This document shows, one piece after another, positions 22,727 through 36,987 of a DNA stretch of 64,000 bases. A model generated the notes under the pieces. The model was not told the DNA's origin, did no database searches, and was given only the letters and a program-made list of their open reading frames with translations. A program made the position numbers and the translations under genes. Origin of the DNA: Dendrocalamus latiflorus (lineage: Eukaryota; Streptophyta; Magnoliopsida; Poales; Poaceae); the NCBI GenBank assembly GCA_017311315.1, contig CM029636.1, positions 23,168,781 through 23,232,780 of the forward strand, written 5' to 3'. The stretch's first letter is position 1; each line of letters opens with the position of its first letter.

Positions 22727-24200
22727 GTAGAACCGAAAGGCAACAGAGGGGTGAATGGTGCTGACTCCAAGTATTCTTGATACTATTCTCCAATAGCTAC
22801 AGAGCTATTGAGAATTAAATCCATAGCCAAAATTTCAAGTCAAATCGACCAAAAAATCACCCTCAGAAAAAACTAAAGCCTACAGATCTAACTCCAACCA
22901 GGGGGCGGTCTAACCTCTCTCCGGGCGGTCTGGCCACTGTGAACAGAAAATCAGGCAAGTGCACAGCAATTTCAGCACAGTTGTGAAACTTCAAAACCCA
23001 CGTAACTTTTGATTCAATAATCCAAAAGCCGTAAAATTTTATACGCACCTTGCACAAGGTTTCAGGAAGCTATTCCATCTATGGATCGTAAAAACCCATA
23101 TCAAAGTTCAGACATTTTTGAGATTTAAGGAAGGTTGCATTAAAAACAAGAAAAATCAAAATCGATGATCAAAACTTGCTCATGGGCATAGGATAGCTAA
23201 GATGGATTTGGATATATTCTCATATGTCACAGAAAGTAAGAATACCAAAGAAATCACTCCAAAAACACTTAGATCAAGAAACCACGTGGAAAATTAAAAA
23301 CGTACAAAAACTGAGTTTCTTGATGAACTTACTACCAAAGTGCCTAGATGGATGGAGAATGATTTTTAGAGGATATTTCCATCTATTATACGCCTGTGGC
23401 ACAACAACATCAAGATAGGATGAGTGGAGAGAAAAAATCAAACAAATCAAGAGCAAATCAATCAAGACAAGAGATAGATATTAAGATGATCAAAGATTGA
23501 TTCTATTGCTGCTTGAGAAAAAAAAGTTTTATAGAGCATACCAAGCACTCAACTCTCAAACTCTAACCCTAAACAAGAGAGCACAACAGAGGCAGCTTGG
23601 ATTGTTAACTACGAGTCTCTATCCTAACCCCTTAAATAGATAGGCTAGCTAGCCATATTTAACGCTTAGTGGATACTATCTACTTAGCATAATGGGGGAA
23701 ACCTGATAACTCCACACACACGGGTTTTAACTCGCTACACTTATGCACGCTTTTCAAAGCGTATAAGTTCGAATCTGCTAAGTCCTAAGTTTTAATCCAT
23801 CTTGATCATATCAGCTTCTTCATGACCTAAACCACATTCCCAAGCGTAACTCATGTGCCGCGGTTTTCTTCCAAAGTTGTTTCCGGTATTTTGGTCAAAC
23901 TACCAAAATACCCTTCCTGACCCGGTCATCTCCTTCCATTGCAAGCAATCGTCATACCTGTCACGTGTAAATGTACCATTGGCTTGCCACGTATTGGTAA
24001 GTCTCTCTTATTTTGGTTCCACCAAATCACGGCTCACTTGGACCAACTAAACCACATGATGCAATTCTACCGTTCGAACTTTCCTTAAACATTTTCCGCC
24101 TTTCTTATGCCATGCAGCTCACCATCTCACCTGACATTCTCGATCGTTCTGGTCCTCAGCTTCTCCATGAGCGTAGTCCCAATCCTCGCCATTAAGCACA
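22727..24200 (-). repeat. Probable degenerate long LTR (copia type)
   Basis: The left edge TGTAGAACCG, followed shortly by CAGAGGGGTGAATGG, has the same layout as the left edges of the long LTRs at 25655 and 56452 (TGTA..., then GAGG.GGTGAAT). It contains the GGGCGGTCTGGCC-type GC phrases often seen in such LTRs. I could not fix the right end or find a target duplication, so the extent is approximate. Confidence 0.4.
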
Positions 24201-24589
24201 GTTGACTTCAATCGATCCTGCACATCCAATGACAAAAAATCATTTTCGGGTATAAGTTCTTCATAACTTGATCTATGTTAGCTGTGATATAACTTGTACA
24301 ATATATATATCCGAAACACATTTCATGGCTCAAAACCACAGAATAAAAAATCTGATCGAAAATCCACTGTTTGGCCGATGTGGCCGGTGCTGTATGACAC
24401 CATCCAATTTGACTAGAGAGAGAAGGATCAGTCGGCATGCAAAGACAAAACAAATGGCTTAACAGTACATTCATGAATAGAAGCCCTGACAATTGGCTGA
24501 TCAATTAATTTCCAACAAAATGCAGATGCAAAATTCTAACTATTCCAAATTACAATAGCTAATCACAACAATATTTAACATCTTCTCAC

Positions 24590-25654
24590 ATAGTTCTTCA
24601 AAAGAGATTAGGTCTGCGATGCTTGTGTCAGCTCGGCCACAACATCTTCAGCCCAATTCACTGATTTTGATTTTGTAACGGAACGTGGTGCTTCTCCGTT
24701 CCTCCTAGCATTGCGCGCTGAGCAAAGAGCGTACATACCGCACAGAATCAACCATAGGATCCTCCGGTCGGCACAATTCATCATCAAGCAAGTCCGCAGT
24801 CCATGCATCCAGATGCAATTCCGGCAGCTTGACACCATTGCTCTCCTTCATCGCTGCCCAAACAGCAGTAGCGTACAAACAGGACATCAAGCTCATTTCA
24901 GCTTCGGCTTCTGATATCTGGTTTATTTTTCACTATTCATAATTTCGTATTTTTCTGAATTTTTAACTTTTTTGAGCTTTTTTACAGTTTTTTCCCCTAT
25001 TCGTTCACGTTGTCCGTAATGAGCTAACATATTTTTTCTATTTTTAAATTTTTTTTAAATTTAATTACGCTAAATAAGTCATCTTCAGCTACAGTAAAAC
25101 GTCAGCCGCTACAGTACAATTTCAGCCATAAGCCTCCAACTTGCATAGCAGTTTCTTGATCATTGACCGCAAACCTCACAAAACTCCAGCCTATCGACTT
25201 GGCGTCTTTGGAGTGTCGCTTTGGACGGGAGAAAACTATGCGCCACCCTCCAGTAGAAAACTACGGACTTTCGGTGGTATTTGCAACTTCCACAGTGGGT
25301 TTTGAATCACCAAAGGATGTGGACGAACTTTGTTGGCAACCAAGGACTTGGGTCCTCTCACACAGAAGATGGTAAGCCGAGAGGACTGTGCAGAGGCCTT
25401 CCTCGAGCTTTCCAAGGGGAATCTGTTCCACTGACTGGGCACCAGGAGGAAAAAGGTTTGCCTCAAGATATTGCCGATTCCAAGATCTGCCATTCGCCGC
25501 CATTAGATCACTTACATGCTCGGCAGTGGCATCAGGCAACCTTCCAAATATCATTCCAAAAATTTGTGGATTTACCATCACCAGTCCTCTTGATCAGTCC
25601 TTTCTCTAGCGCTGCCCTCCCACTCGCTCGCCAAATATGTGAGGCATTCTTCTT
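24590..25654 (-). pseudogene. LINE fragment, zinc-binding region and spacer (minus strand)
   Basis: Directly left of the LTR element the minus strand encodes KKNASHIWRA, ALEKGLIKRTGDGKS and NPLWKLQIPPKVRSFL, the segments that follow the reverse transcriptase in plant LINEs. After a family B MITE (24916-25143) it continues with NARRNGEAPRSVTK and VNWAEDVVAELTQASQT. The matching upstream part of the element is at 30648-30960, on the other side of the LTR element. Stops and shifts are present. Confidence 0.7.
24916..25143. mobile_element. MITE family B, copy 5 (inverted), inside the LINE
   Basis: The inverse of the family B interior is readable (TTTTTCACTATTCATAATTTC, TCCGTAATGAGCTAACATA, TTTAATTACGCTAAATAAG, CTACAGTAAAACGTCAGC). 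It separates two segments of the same LINE frame. Non-coding. Confidence 0.65.
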
Positions 25655-28119
25655 TGTAGGATTATATGGCACAATTAGAGAGGAGGTGAATTATTGCCTC
25701 CGCTTTTTACCACCTAAAACCAAAACACAACGCAGAGGAATAAAAGAAAAGCAATCTGAATTACCGGATGAAACAACGACCGCAGCTGCTTGCTTGTACG
25801 TGCTCCAAGAACATCTGTCGCCCGACTGCTCGTTATGACCACTCGTCCCAAATGCTCGCTCCGACCGCTCGCTTATGACCGCTCCCATACGAGTGCATGG
25901 ATCGATCGCTCACTCGTTCCGATCGCTCGGCACAATCTCGGATCGACTGCCTGCTCGTTCCGATCGCTTCGCACGATCTCAGATCGATCGCCTACTTGTT
26001 CCGATTGCTCAGCACGACAACGATGCACGTAGTCGTGACCTCCTTCCGCCTGATGTCCCCAGCCGTTCGACCACCGCCCGAACGAGTACAAGCCAAAGAC
26101 AAAACAGATCACGTAAAGCGGAGAGGAAAACAAGTCACTAAAGAAATTCTTCTGGAAAGGATCTGATCTACTATTTCTTCATCAAATTCTTAGCTACAAA
26201 GCACCTCACGGCACCCCTAAAAACCTTCTCTTGAAAACCCTAAAACTCCATACGCAAATATACAACATCGCCTGCTTTTGTAGACTAGCGCACAAAACAT
26301 GTTCAACTTGAACACCTCAACACGTGCTCTCACGTGAGCCCAATCACTTCGCGTGACATCTCGACCGCTTGGATCTCAGATTACCCCCTCCTAATCTCGG
26401 TCCTCCTCGTCACCAACCATAACCGTCTCCACGCCTCCACGTATCATCCACCTTTAACCTCCACGTGCTCCAGCACGAGCTCGACCACCTCGCGTGACAT
26501 CCCGACCGCTTGAACCTCAGATTACCCCTTCCTAGTCCCGGTCCTCCTCGTCACTGACCATGGTCGCCTCCATGCCCACCTGCACATGCAAAGACCAAAG
26601 AAACCATGTCCCGGTACAAGTTCTCCTCAACTTGACCATAATCAACACACGTTAGCAAAACACACCCTTGTCTATCCCCAGACAAGAACCAAACCATCTA
26701 CGACCATCCTCCATATCGTTTACGACCACACAGTCTATTGCTAACTGGAATAGACTTTCAGACTACTCAATACAGCCGCTAACTTAGAGTACTCGTAACC
26801 CACAAGTACTCAGAAACCACCCGCACCGCTATAGACTAACTATCGAGTACTGACTACCAAGTATCGATCAGAAATCATAGCCACAACACGTACTCGAAGC
26901 CTATGAGTACAGACGACACTCCAACACACGACCGCTTACCACGATCGTGAAACTAGTTCTATCGAGTATCGAGTTCACCGACTACGCGTACCTCAATCCT
27001 CAAGTACCCACCTGGTACTACAGCAATGACCACCCATCATCGATCACCACACACTGACCAGTCAATCACTGGCCCAACACGAGTACTCGACGTACTCAAG
27101 AATCACAAGAGTGAAGCACTCGTACCAACCATGAAAGTCTACGAGTACCGACCGTGAAACCTATAGCAACCGATCGTTAAGTCTCCAACTACCGAAGGCA
27201 GAACAATAGACTGTGAAGTCTACGAGTATCGACAAGACTGGCAAATCTATGACCATTGAGAACTGTAGCTACGACCATGAAAGCAGTCCGCAAAACCTAC
27301 GACCAATGACCGCAAAGCCCTCGACTATTGACCAATAAAACCTTCGACTATCAAGTACGATCAGTAAAGTCTCCAACTATCGAGTACTATAGCTATGACC
27401 ATGAAAGCAGTCTGCAAAACCTACGACCATGGACCATAAAGCCCTTGACTATTGACCAGTAAAACCTTCGACTATCGAGTACAACCAGTAAAGTGTACGA
27501 CTATGAGTACTGTAACTACGACCATGAAAACGTATTGTAGCTACGATTATCTGCCGTGGTCGTAAGGTCAAAGTTGTACTGCCATGGTCAAAACCAGATG
27601 TGGTCGAAAGCTATCGTGGTCGTAAGTCAGACGTGGTTGAAAGCTGCCGTGGTCAAAACTAGCCGTAGTCGTAAGTCAAAGTCGTACTTGCCATGGTCGA
27701 AGCCAGACGTGGTCAAAAGCTGGACGTGGTCAAAAAAACTACCGTGGTCGTAAGCAATCAGTAGTCGTGTTCATGCTATGGTCGAAGTCTGCAATAGTCA
27801 TAGTCATGTTCATGCCGTGGTCGAAGACTACCATAGTCGCAGTCGTGTTCGAACTGCTGTTGTTGGAGCATGCCGTGGTCGAAGTTTGTGGTCATTTGGA
27901 CATGTCGTGGTCATAGTCTGATATTTAATGTCTGAAGTCTGAAGTTTGTGGTCATAGTCTAAAGTCTGAAGACTAAAATCACTTGTAAATGAGCAAAATC
28001 ACTCAAAGGCAAAGTCTTCGACCGCAATGACCAAGCCTTTCACAAACGCAAAATTCAAAACAAACCAAATGTCAATTATTCATCATCTCTTTATTTATAA
28101 CCATCCACATGGTCTAACA
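25655..28119 (-). repeat. 3' LTR of the deleted copia-type element
   Basis: About 2.5 kb, from TGTAGGATTA at the left to GGTCTAACA at the right. The interior is built of degenerate short words: CGATCGCTC-type around 25840-26010, GAGTACTCG and CTACGAGTA-type at 26750-27540, and GTGGTCGTAGTC-type at 27550-27950. Open frames across these arrays are composition effects. The section 26958-28119 is duplicated at 29503-30647. Confidence 0.65.
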
Positions 28120-29502
28120 ATCTCCCCCTTGATGAATACATTGACAACACTTTGAAAATTCACAAATGATTTGTGTTTTGAAAGAGAAGCAAAATTGAGT
28201 CAATTTCTCCTCCTTTGGCAATGTAATCATCAAGAAACTTTCAGAGAAAGAGCAATTCTAAGAAGAAGCAATGAGAGTAAAGATCAACAAGCTTTGGATA
28301 TTATACAAGTCAAGTTGTATTTATATTTTGACCAAGCCATCAGTGTGAGTAGAGCTTCCTAGATCATATAAAGTCATATATCATATAGCTAGATCGAAAA
28401 CTAGTCTTTTAGTACAATTAGATAATTTAGATCCACGACAGGCATCTCATCAATGACTAAACCAATTATCAAGAGCATAATGAGATATCACAACAAAAAG
28501 TCAAAGCCTAGAATTGAATTAAACATTAAATCTAGATGAGTTAGCAGTTTCGTAAACAATCTATTGCTTCACACTAGATTTTTAGGCATGTGGCATGCTT
28601 GTAGCATACTTCTTTTCATAATGCTATCTTTGTAGCAAACATCTTTTTGAATAGTAGCATGTTTGAAGTATACTTCTTTTTATTTGTGCACTTTTTATGC
28701 TTTTTCTTTTGTAACCATGGCATGGTTGAAGCATACATCTTTTCAATCTTCTTCTCCTTCTCTATTCTCACTTGATATCATTTGTATGATACCACTTGTA
28801 GAATTTCTCTTTTTTATATGTATAATATGCCAATTTGAGTGAGCATAAAAAATTGTGATATGAAACATACAAGCCTCAAAGCCAAGATTTTAAAATAAGA
28901 TTCATAATCAAGCTAATTCTTTTAGATGAACATTACAAAGTACTATCAATAATCACTCTAGTCAAAGACTTATGCCAAGTCATGTTTTAATTCATGTGTA
29001 GTAGATTAATTAAAAATACTTGTGGTCTAAGCTTCACAACATATGAGTAAACATGATAAAGCAAGCTCTACTACTTATTTGATTTCAAAGGCTCAATCTT
29101 GATGAATTATATGACAGGTATAATAACCACAGCTCCTGACACCACTTCAAACGACATACTCCCCCTCAAAATAATCCCATCTCACTCAGAAAAAGAGCAA
29201 ATTGAGAAGAAGCAAGAAGCTTTGAGAGAAATCAAGAAAACCGAAAAGGAGCTCAAAGACCACTTGTAATAGACCACTTGTAAAATAACATTACCTTTCC
29301 ACATGGTCTAACCTGAAGGTGACGTCTCATGGAAACTCCCAAAGGAGGTGAAGAACCATCTAGTGTTTCAATCAAGCAATAATGCAAAAAACTGGAACCA
29401 AATCAAGTGCCTATTCTCCACCCCTTGTTCACTGGTCTCAAATCACAGTAGATGTTGGTCTCACAGTACTGTGGTTAGTCAAGTAAGCTTTAGGAATCCA
29501 AT
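28120..29502 (-). other. Internal region of the deleted LTR element
   Basis: It starts with the inverted polypurine tract, then AT-rich sequence containing GATGAATACATTGACAAC. There is a local repeat of AGCATACTTCTTTT-like words (28600-28740). No gag, protease, integrase, RT or RNase H motif was found on either strand. Confidence 0.5.
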
Positions 29503-30647
29503 TCTATCGAGTACCGAGTCCTCCGACTACTATTACCTCAATCCTCAAGTACCCACCTAGTACTGCAGCAATGACCACTAATCATCGATCACCACACACT
29601 GACCAGTCAACCACTGGCCCAACATGAGTACTCGACATACTCGAGAATCACAAGAGTAAAGCACTCGTACCAACCATGAAAGTCTACGAGTATCGACCGT
29701 GAAGCCTACGGCAACCGATCGCTAAGCCTCCAACTACCAAAGGCAGAACAGTAGACTGTGAAGTCTACGAGTATCGACAAGACTGCAAAATCTATGACCA
29801 TTGAGAACTGTAGCTACAACCATGAAAGCAGTCCGCAAAACCTACAACCAACGACCGCAAAGCCCTCGATTATAGACTGGTAAAACCTTCGACTATTGAG
29901 TACGATCAGTAAAGTCTACGACTATCGAGTACTATAGCTACGACCATGAAAGTAGTCTGCAAAACCTATGACCATCGACCGCAAAGCCCTCGACCATCGA
30001 CCAGTAAAACCTTCGACTGTCGAGTACGACCAGTAAAATCTACGACTACGAGTACTATAGCTATGACCATGAAAACGTACTGTACCTACGATTACCTACC
30101 GTGGTCGTAAAGTCAAAGTCATACTACCGTGGTCGAAACCAGACGTGGTCGTAAGCCAGACGTGGTCAAAGGCTGTCATGGTCGAAATCAGCCATAGTCG
30201 AAAGCTGTCGTAGTCGTAAGGTCGAAGTCGTACTTGCCGTAATCGAAGCCAGATGGTCGAAAGGTGGACGTGGTCGAAAAACTACCGTGGTCGTAAGCCA
30301 GTCGTAGTCATATCCATGCTATGGTCGAAGTTTGCCATGGTCGTAGTCGCGTTCATGCCGTGGTCGAAGACTACCATAATCATAGTCGTGTTCGAAGTAC
30401 TGTGGTGGCCACGCCGTGGTCGAAGTCTATAGTCGTTTGGCCATGCTGTGGTCGTAGTTCGATGTCTGAAGTCTGTGGTCGTAGTCTGAAGTCTGAAGAC
30501 TGAAATTACTCGTAACTGAGCAAAAACATTTAAAGCTAAAGTCTTCGACTGCAAATAACCAAGTCTTTCACAAACGTAAAATCCAAAACAAACCAAATAT
30601 CAATTATTCATCATCTCTTTATTTATGACCATCCGTATGGTCTAACA
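29503..30647 (-). repeat. 5' LTR (truncated) of the deleted copia-type element
   Basis: Aligns with 26958-28119 along its whole length. Similarity begins at TTCTATCGAGTA and ends at GGTCTAACA. The part equivalent to 25655-26957 is missing, so this LTR lost more than half of its length together with any primer-binding site. Confidence 0.65.
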
Positions 30648-30960
30648 TCTTCTTCTTTTTCTTGCCGTGAGAAAATCTCCATGAGGGAAGTATTTCCCCT
30701 TCAGCACGCGGGCACACAGAGAATCTGAACTGGTTAGAAGTCGCCGCCCTTGTTTGCCTAACAGAGAATCTGAATTTCTGAAGATCCCGGAAGCCAAATC
30801 CTCCGTCAACCTGGATCGAGCTAGCTCCGACCACCGCTGCCAGTGAATTTTGCTGTTGTCCACACTAGTTCCCCACCAATAGTTCGAGATATACCTCCTA
30901 ATCTTGCTGAAACTTTGAAACAACTCATCGAATATGTCGGGATAGCCTGTGCAACGGATA
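30648..30960 (-). pseudogene. LINE fragment, C-terminal reverse transcriptase region
   Basis: The minus strand encodes IPTYSMSCFKVSA, then after a shift ISNYWWGTSVDNSKIHWQRW, and DSLCARVLKGKYFPHGDFLT. This is the conserved stretch just after the polymerase domain of plant LINEs. It continues on the other side of the LTR element at 25654. The 5' part is absent. Confidence 0.75.
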
Positions 30961-30969
30961 ATTAATTAG

Positions 30970-31216
30970 ACTGGGTTTGTTCTTTACCTCACAAGTTGAC
31001 GGTTTTTGACTTTTGCTATAGTACCTAACTTTTAAACAGAGTATTTTATCAAGACGGGATCTACACGTTAAACGATCTACACGTTAAAAGCCCAACATCT
31101 GTACCAGCCAAATCGCAAGTGGGTATCTGTCTCTCCATAATCTGTACCATAAACAGCTAAAATTCAAAAATTTTAATCAAAAGCCATAAGCCGCAGCCGA
31201 AAAAAACAGACACAGA
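30970..31216. mobile_element. MITE family A-prime, copy 2
   Basis: It shares the interior of 9468-9712 (GTTTTTGACTTTTGCTATAG, AACGATCTACACGTTAAAAG, GTATCTGTCTCTCCATAATC). The ends are degraded (GGGTTTGTTCTTT and AAAAAAACAGACAC). Confidence 0.6.
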
Positions 31217-32138
31217 GCTTCTCGACGCAATATGCTCACAAGCCTCTTCTGTAGATCGTCCAAGCGATGTGGGAAGTGCGAGATACCGCTACTCACGAAT
31301 GCTGCTTTTGCTTGTTGATAGTTTGCTACTTACTAATTTGTAAAGAGGAGTGATTTTATATTTTCCTTTTTAACAAGAGTAGTATTAATTTTAAAGTATA
31401 TGAAAATATAAGTAACATCTATTTACCACTTATCGTATTTTAAAAATTGTGCAAATTACTATTGAGAAAAGTATAGAAGCACCTTCTATTTGTAAATATT
31501 GTTTTCTTGTTTACATATTACCATACACGGGTACAGTTTTTTTATAAAAAAAAGAAAAATAATTATCAAATAGGATGTCATATGTCATAAAATAGTGTGT
31601 ACCTCGACGGGTAATCTCGTCTTAAATGTATTCTGTAGACACGACTTACGAGCCGTTTCGATTTAGATTTTGTTAAAACTGGGTTTTGTTAGATTATATC
31701 TTTAGAGACTAATAGGTTATATAGATAAAACCAAGATAACAAAAGTCGGTTTTTACTGAAACTCAAATAATGGGTTCTATGAAGAAAAAAAAACCCACCC
31801 CACCTGTTTTTCACAAAACTAAAAAAAAACGAGGTAGAATAACTGAAAGCTTGTTTTTAGCCAAACAATTAGATTGATTCATACAAAACCCCATGATTCT
31901 TTTGCCTCTGCCAACTATTAGGAATCAGTCATTTTCCTTAAAATGACTTTATAAACACTACTCCCTCCAATTAATTCCACATATAAGTTGTTTTAGCTAT
32001 ATGAACTTTTCTCTAAATAAAAATTATTCTACATTTTCGATGTACATTTGTGTCCTTTGTTTCTATCATACCTTTATTGAATAATCACTCATACTCTCAG
32101 CAATAAATGAAATCTATCTCACAATCTTCTCTTTCATA
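31217..32138. other. AT-rich intergenic stretch
   Basis: No gene. From about 31958 an ACTCCCTCCAATTAATTCC start resembles a Stowaway end, but I found no matching right end. Confidence 0.3.
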
Positions 32139-32385
32139 CTTTCCCCGTTCTTTTTTAAGTGATGTTTTTAACTTTTCACAATCTTCAAAATATAACTTTA
32201 ACCGTTACTTTTATAACTTTATCTTATTATATAGTAATAAGATTTTAATATTATAAAAGTATTTTTAATGACAATACTAATAATATATTTTTTATGTAGC
32301 CAATATAGATTGTTTTAAATATATTAGTGATCAAACTTTCTAATGGCACGATTTCTAGGCTATCAAATTAAAAGAAGGGAGGGAC
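32139..32385. mobile_element. Stowaway-like MITE (Tc1/mariner type), diverged
   Basis: A 247 bp element with the left end CTTTCCCCGTTCTTTTTTAA and right end AAAGAAGGGAGGGAC in inverse relation, flanked by TA on both sides (32137-32138, 32386-32387). Non-coding. Confidence 0.55.
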
Positions 32386-32387
32386 TA

Positions 32388-33175
32388 ACATATTTAAGAG
32401 AGTAGCCACTTAAAGTGTAGGAATGAATAAAGGGATTTTCTCTCACTCCTAGATTCCTGTGCCTAAAACTAAAACAATGTAGAACACTCTTCTACTAGTA
32501 TGGATAAATATGTAATTCATCAATCCTTTCAGACATGTTTATATTGACTTATACTTCCAGAAACAGAAATCAATATGAACGGCTCAACTTCTATAAGCCG
32601 CTTCTATTAGCCATTACTTTTTTTGCTTTCACATATTGTAATGTACTTTGTATTTTATTATATTATAATTTTGTAAATCGTATGGCGGTCCAAATATTGT
32701 AGTGTTTTTTATTGCATCGTCTTTCTTACATAATACATTACTATTCATCAACCACTACTATTTATTAGCCGTTTCTATAAGATACTTCTATCAATTACTA
32801 CTATTCATTAGTCGTAGCTAAAAATTATCCGTAAAAGACAATATAAACAGACCCTCGATTTCTTGGTTTCAACACGCGTCTTATTAATTGGAGTTGGACC
32901 GGCACTATTCCAATTTCCTAAACCAGTAGGAATCATTGTCCACTCTTGGAATACTGGTCAAACAGATAGCGATTGAGCATTCAAGCCGTATATACAAGTT
33001 CTTTTGTCCTGGATTAATTAGTACTACTATATATACGGAAGATATTCTTGGTGTTATATATATAGGACGTTGAAATAAGATACCATAGTATTTCAGTACC
33101 AAGCTTCCCTGTCTTTAAATTGCTTTTAGATGCGTGCAAGTGTAATGATATATAATATATCAGGCAAACCTGCTA
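32388..33175. other. AT-rich intergenic stretch
   Basis: No gene. Repeated phrases CTTCTATAAGCCG, CTATTAGCC and CTATTCATTAGTCG at 32570-32830 suggest an old MITE. A short (TA)n run lies at 33178-33208. Confidence 0.3.
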
Positions 33176-33177
33176 AC

Positions 33178-33208
<31 letters not shown>

Positions 33209-33210
33209 GG

Positions 33211-34680
<1,470 letters not shown>

Positions 34681-34686
34681 TCCGCT

Positions 34687-34965
34687 CGATTGGGCTAAAA
34701 AGCTATGATTTATAGCTAGAATTATACTGTAGCTGGTTGGAATTGCACTGTAACTGAAGGTGACTTATTTGGCGTAATTAAATTTAAAAATTTTAAAAAT
34801 AGAAAAATATGTTAGCTCATCACGGACAATGCGAACGAATACGGGAAAAAAAGAACCGGTAAAAGAGTTAAAAAAAACCAAAAGTTTAAAAAGACGAAAT
34901 TTATGAATAGTAAAAAATAAGTCAGAAGCCAGAAGCTCAAGCTGAAATGAGTGGGGCCATATTCA
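34687..34965. mobile_element. MITE family B, copy 6
   Basis: It has the family interior (ATACTGTAGCTGG, TTATTTGGCGTAATTAAATT, TTAGCTCATCACGGACAATG, GACGAAATTTATGAATAGTA). The ends resemble GCTCGATTGGGCT and the inverse AAATGAGTGGGGCC. Non-coding. Confidence 0.6.
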
Positions 34966-35303
34966 GATCTAGATGCTCCTTCATGTAAGAAGGAAAATTA
35001 GCATATAAATGTATACAATTGCTCTTTTTTTTTTTTGCCAAGGGTGTTCTATCGGTGAATATGTATAGAGCCATGCTTGCAAATTGCAACGGGTGAATTT
35101 TACTGATTCCGTTAGATACTTGCGTTCAAACGTGCCTTTGATTGGTTTTATGATGTATGATCACCTCAGGAGTTACTTTTGTTGGATTTTAGTTCTGCTA
35201 TATTTGACAAACATACAATAGAAGAAATAAAAGGTCAAAAGTTGCATTTTGGGATCATGTAAATTGATATCAAAACATTACTGTTTTTGGTGGAGATCAT
35301 GTA

Positions 35304-35595
35304 CTCCCTCCAGTCACAAATATTTGTCATTTTAGACATCGATACGGTCCGCAAAATACAATTTTGACTATTAATTTATATTGTAATATATTTTATAAAA
35401 TCTAATAAAAATATAATATTATAAGAGTATTTTTTGAGTCAAATCTATACATATGATTCTTATATATTAAATTTAAATATTTAAAAAGATATTGATGGTC
35501 CGAGTTTAACTGCATATATCCAAAAAACAATATATCGATAGTCGAAATTTGGTTGTATGTATCTCAAAACAATATATATTTGTAATAGGAGAGAG
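35304..35595. mobile_element. Stowaway-like MITE (Tc1/mariner type)
   Basis: A 292 bp element with the left end CTCCCTCCAGTCACAAATAT and right end ATATTTGTAATAGGAGAGAG in inverse relation, flanked by TA on each side (35302-35303, 35596-35597). Typical Stowaway terminus. Non-coding. Confidence 0.8.
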
Positions 35596-35616
35596 TAGCA
35601 CGTTGATTTATTAACC

Positions 35617-35895
35617 AGAGCAACTCCATCCCATTAGTCATTTCTCCCTCTCTATTTCCTAGGATGAAGAGGCTAGCTATTATTTTCAGCTCTCTATTTG
35701 AGTTAGCATTCCAATGGCCTAGCTATTTGAGAAGCGAGTGAGGAGGCGCTCGTCAAATCTAGCTAGCGGCCGGGAGAAAATAGCGACTCGATAAAAATGA
35801 AGAGGAGGATAAAGAACCGGTTGGAGTCCATTTCTTGAGTCATATTAGGTAAATATACAATGAAGAGCAGGATAAAAAATCAGTTGGAGTTGCTC
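35617..35895. mobile_element. Short inverted-repeat MITE
   Basis: The ends AGAGCAACTCCATCCC and CAGTTGGAGTTGCTCT are inverted, similar to the GAGCATCTCCA element at 1943. The interior repeats GGATAAAGAACCGGTTGGAG and GGATAAAAAATCAGTTGGAG. No clean TSD was found. Confidence 0.55.
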
Positions 35896-35899
35896 TTAG

Positions 35900-36800
35900 T
35901 GAAGTAAAAGCACGTAGCTATTTTTAATCGTCGTACTCATCCAGTCATCCTAATAGGGAGGGAAGCCTAATCCAAGTGTTCGTCACCGGCTGAAAGGACA
36001 CGTATGAAAAGAGTACAGGAATTAGATAAGTGCGCTGCATATGCATGGGTCCATTGATCCACCATGGTCAAACGAATGTGAAACCTAACTAAATCTGGTC
36101 AAAACCAACTTCTCGAAATCCCTTCTTTTAATGCTATACTATGTTTAGTTTCTTAGAAACCGAAGCAGAAATTAAGTTGGCCAGAGCACTTCCTTCTAAA
36201 AGACATATTCCTATTGACTCCTACCTCTTACTTTTTTTCTAAAAAAAAAACAAAAGATAATATAAATATTTAACTTTTCGAAGCGGTTTTTCACTCCTTT
36301 TGCATTCGTCTCGATCCAGAGATAAGTCAATAGATCACGGTGCATCACGCACCTCACTCTTTCTGCTCTCTTCACACGCATTTGTCTCTCTCGCACTTTC
36401 TCCACCACTTGCGCACTTATTCTAAAAACTACTTCTTTTAGTCACTATTATTTATTTTTAGCAAAAAAAACTATTGACTATAGCCAATACAAATGTGCCC
36501 TAAACCCAAGCATTAATCAGCTAGAATTCGTTTGTGCATGCAAACCCCGAAGCATGGAAGCAAACAAACAAATTAACAAGCTAGGAATCCAGGTTTTCTT
36601 TTTGGAATTAGCTGGGAAATTCTAAAAAGAGAAAAAGAACGGCACAAGTTGGAACGGAATATACAAAAGACACATGCATATGTGCATGGATGCAACGAGG
36701 AATGTACGCATGCATTGTACCACAGAGCAACTGTGCCAATTGCGGCACAAGTGGTCGGCCGGGTCGATACTTACTTACTTATCCTTTCTAATTTAGTAAT
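35900..36800. other. Intergenic stretch upstream of the ERF gene
   Basis: No coding recognised. It contains poly-A/T tracts. It may include distal regulatory DNA of the ERF gene, but no element can be named with confidence. Confidence 0.3.
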
Positions 36801-36802
36801 TA

Positions 36803-36804
<2 letters not shown>

Positions 36805-36871
<67 letters not shown>
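36805..36871. repeat. (TA)n microsatellite
   Basis: About 65 bases of TA repeats, roughly 230 bases upstream of the ERF start codon. Confidence 0.95.
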
Positions 36872-36873
<2 letters not shown>

Positions 36874-36987
36874 TGCTTAATCGATTTATCTCGTGAAAAT
36901 CACGCTGTTAATTAGTAATTATCTCTTACAGGCTAGGTTAGCTAGCGACCTGCAATCCTGCATGCAGTTCACATGCAAATGATATGC

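Larger units (their letters stand above)
25655..30647 (-). mobile_element. Deleted copia-type LTR retrotransposon inserted in a LINE
   Basis: A minus-strand element of about 5.0 kb. The 3' LTR (25655-28119) is followed by a polypurine tract read on the minus strand as AAGGGGGAGAT (28120-28130). The other LTR (about 29503-30647) starts with the same TGTTAGACCAT end. The internal region (28131-29500) encodes no gag or pol I can recognise, so the element was mobilised in trans or has been deleted. Both flanks are halves of one LINE. The flanking 5-mers are TCTTC at 30648-30652 and, two bases away from the LTR edge, TCTTC at 25648-25652, so the target duplication is probable but not exact. Confidence 0.65.

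Noticed and set aside
25790..26166. ORFs rich in Arg/Ser/Asp in the long LTR
   Set aside because: They arise from the repeated CGATCGCTC-type words; several frames are open together.
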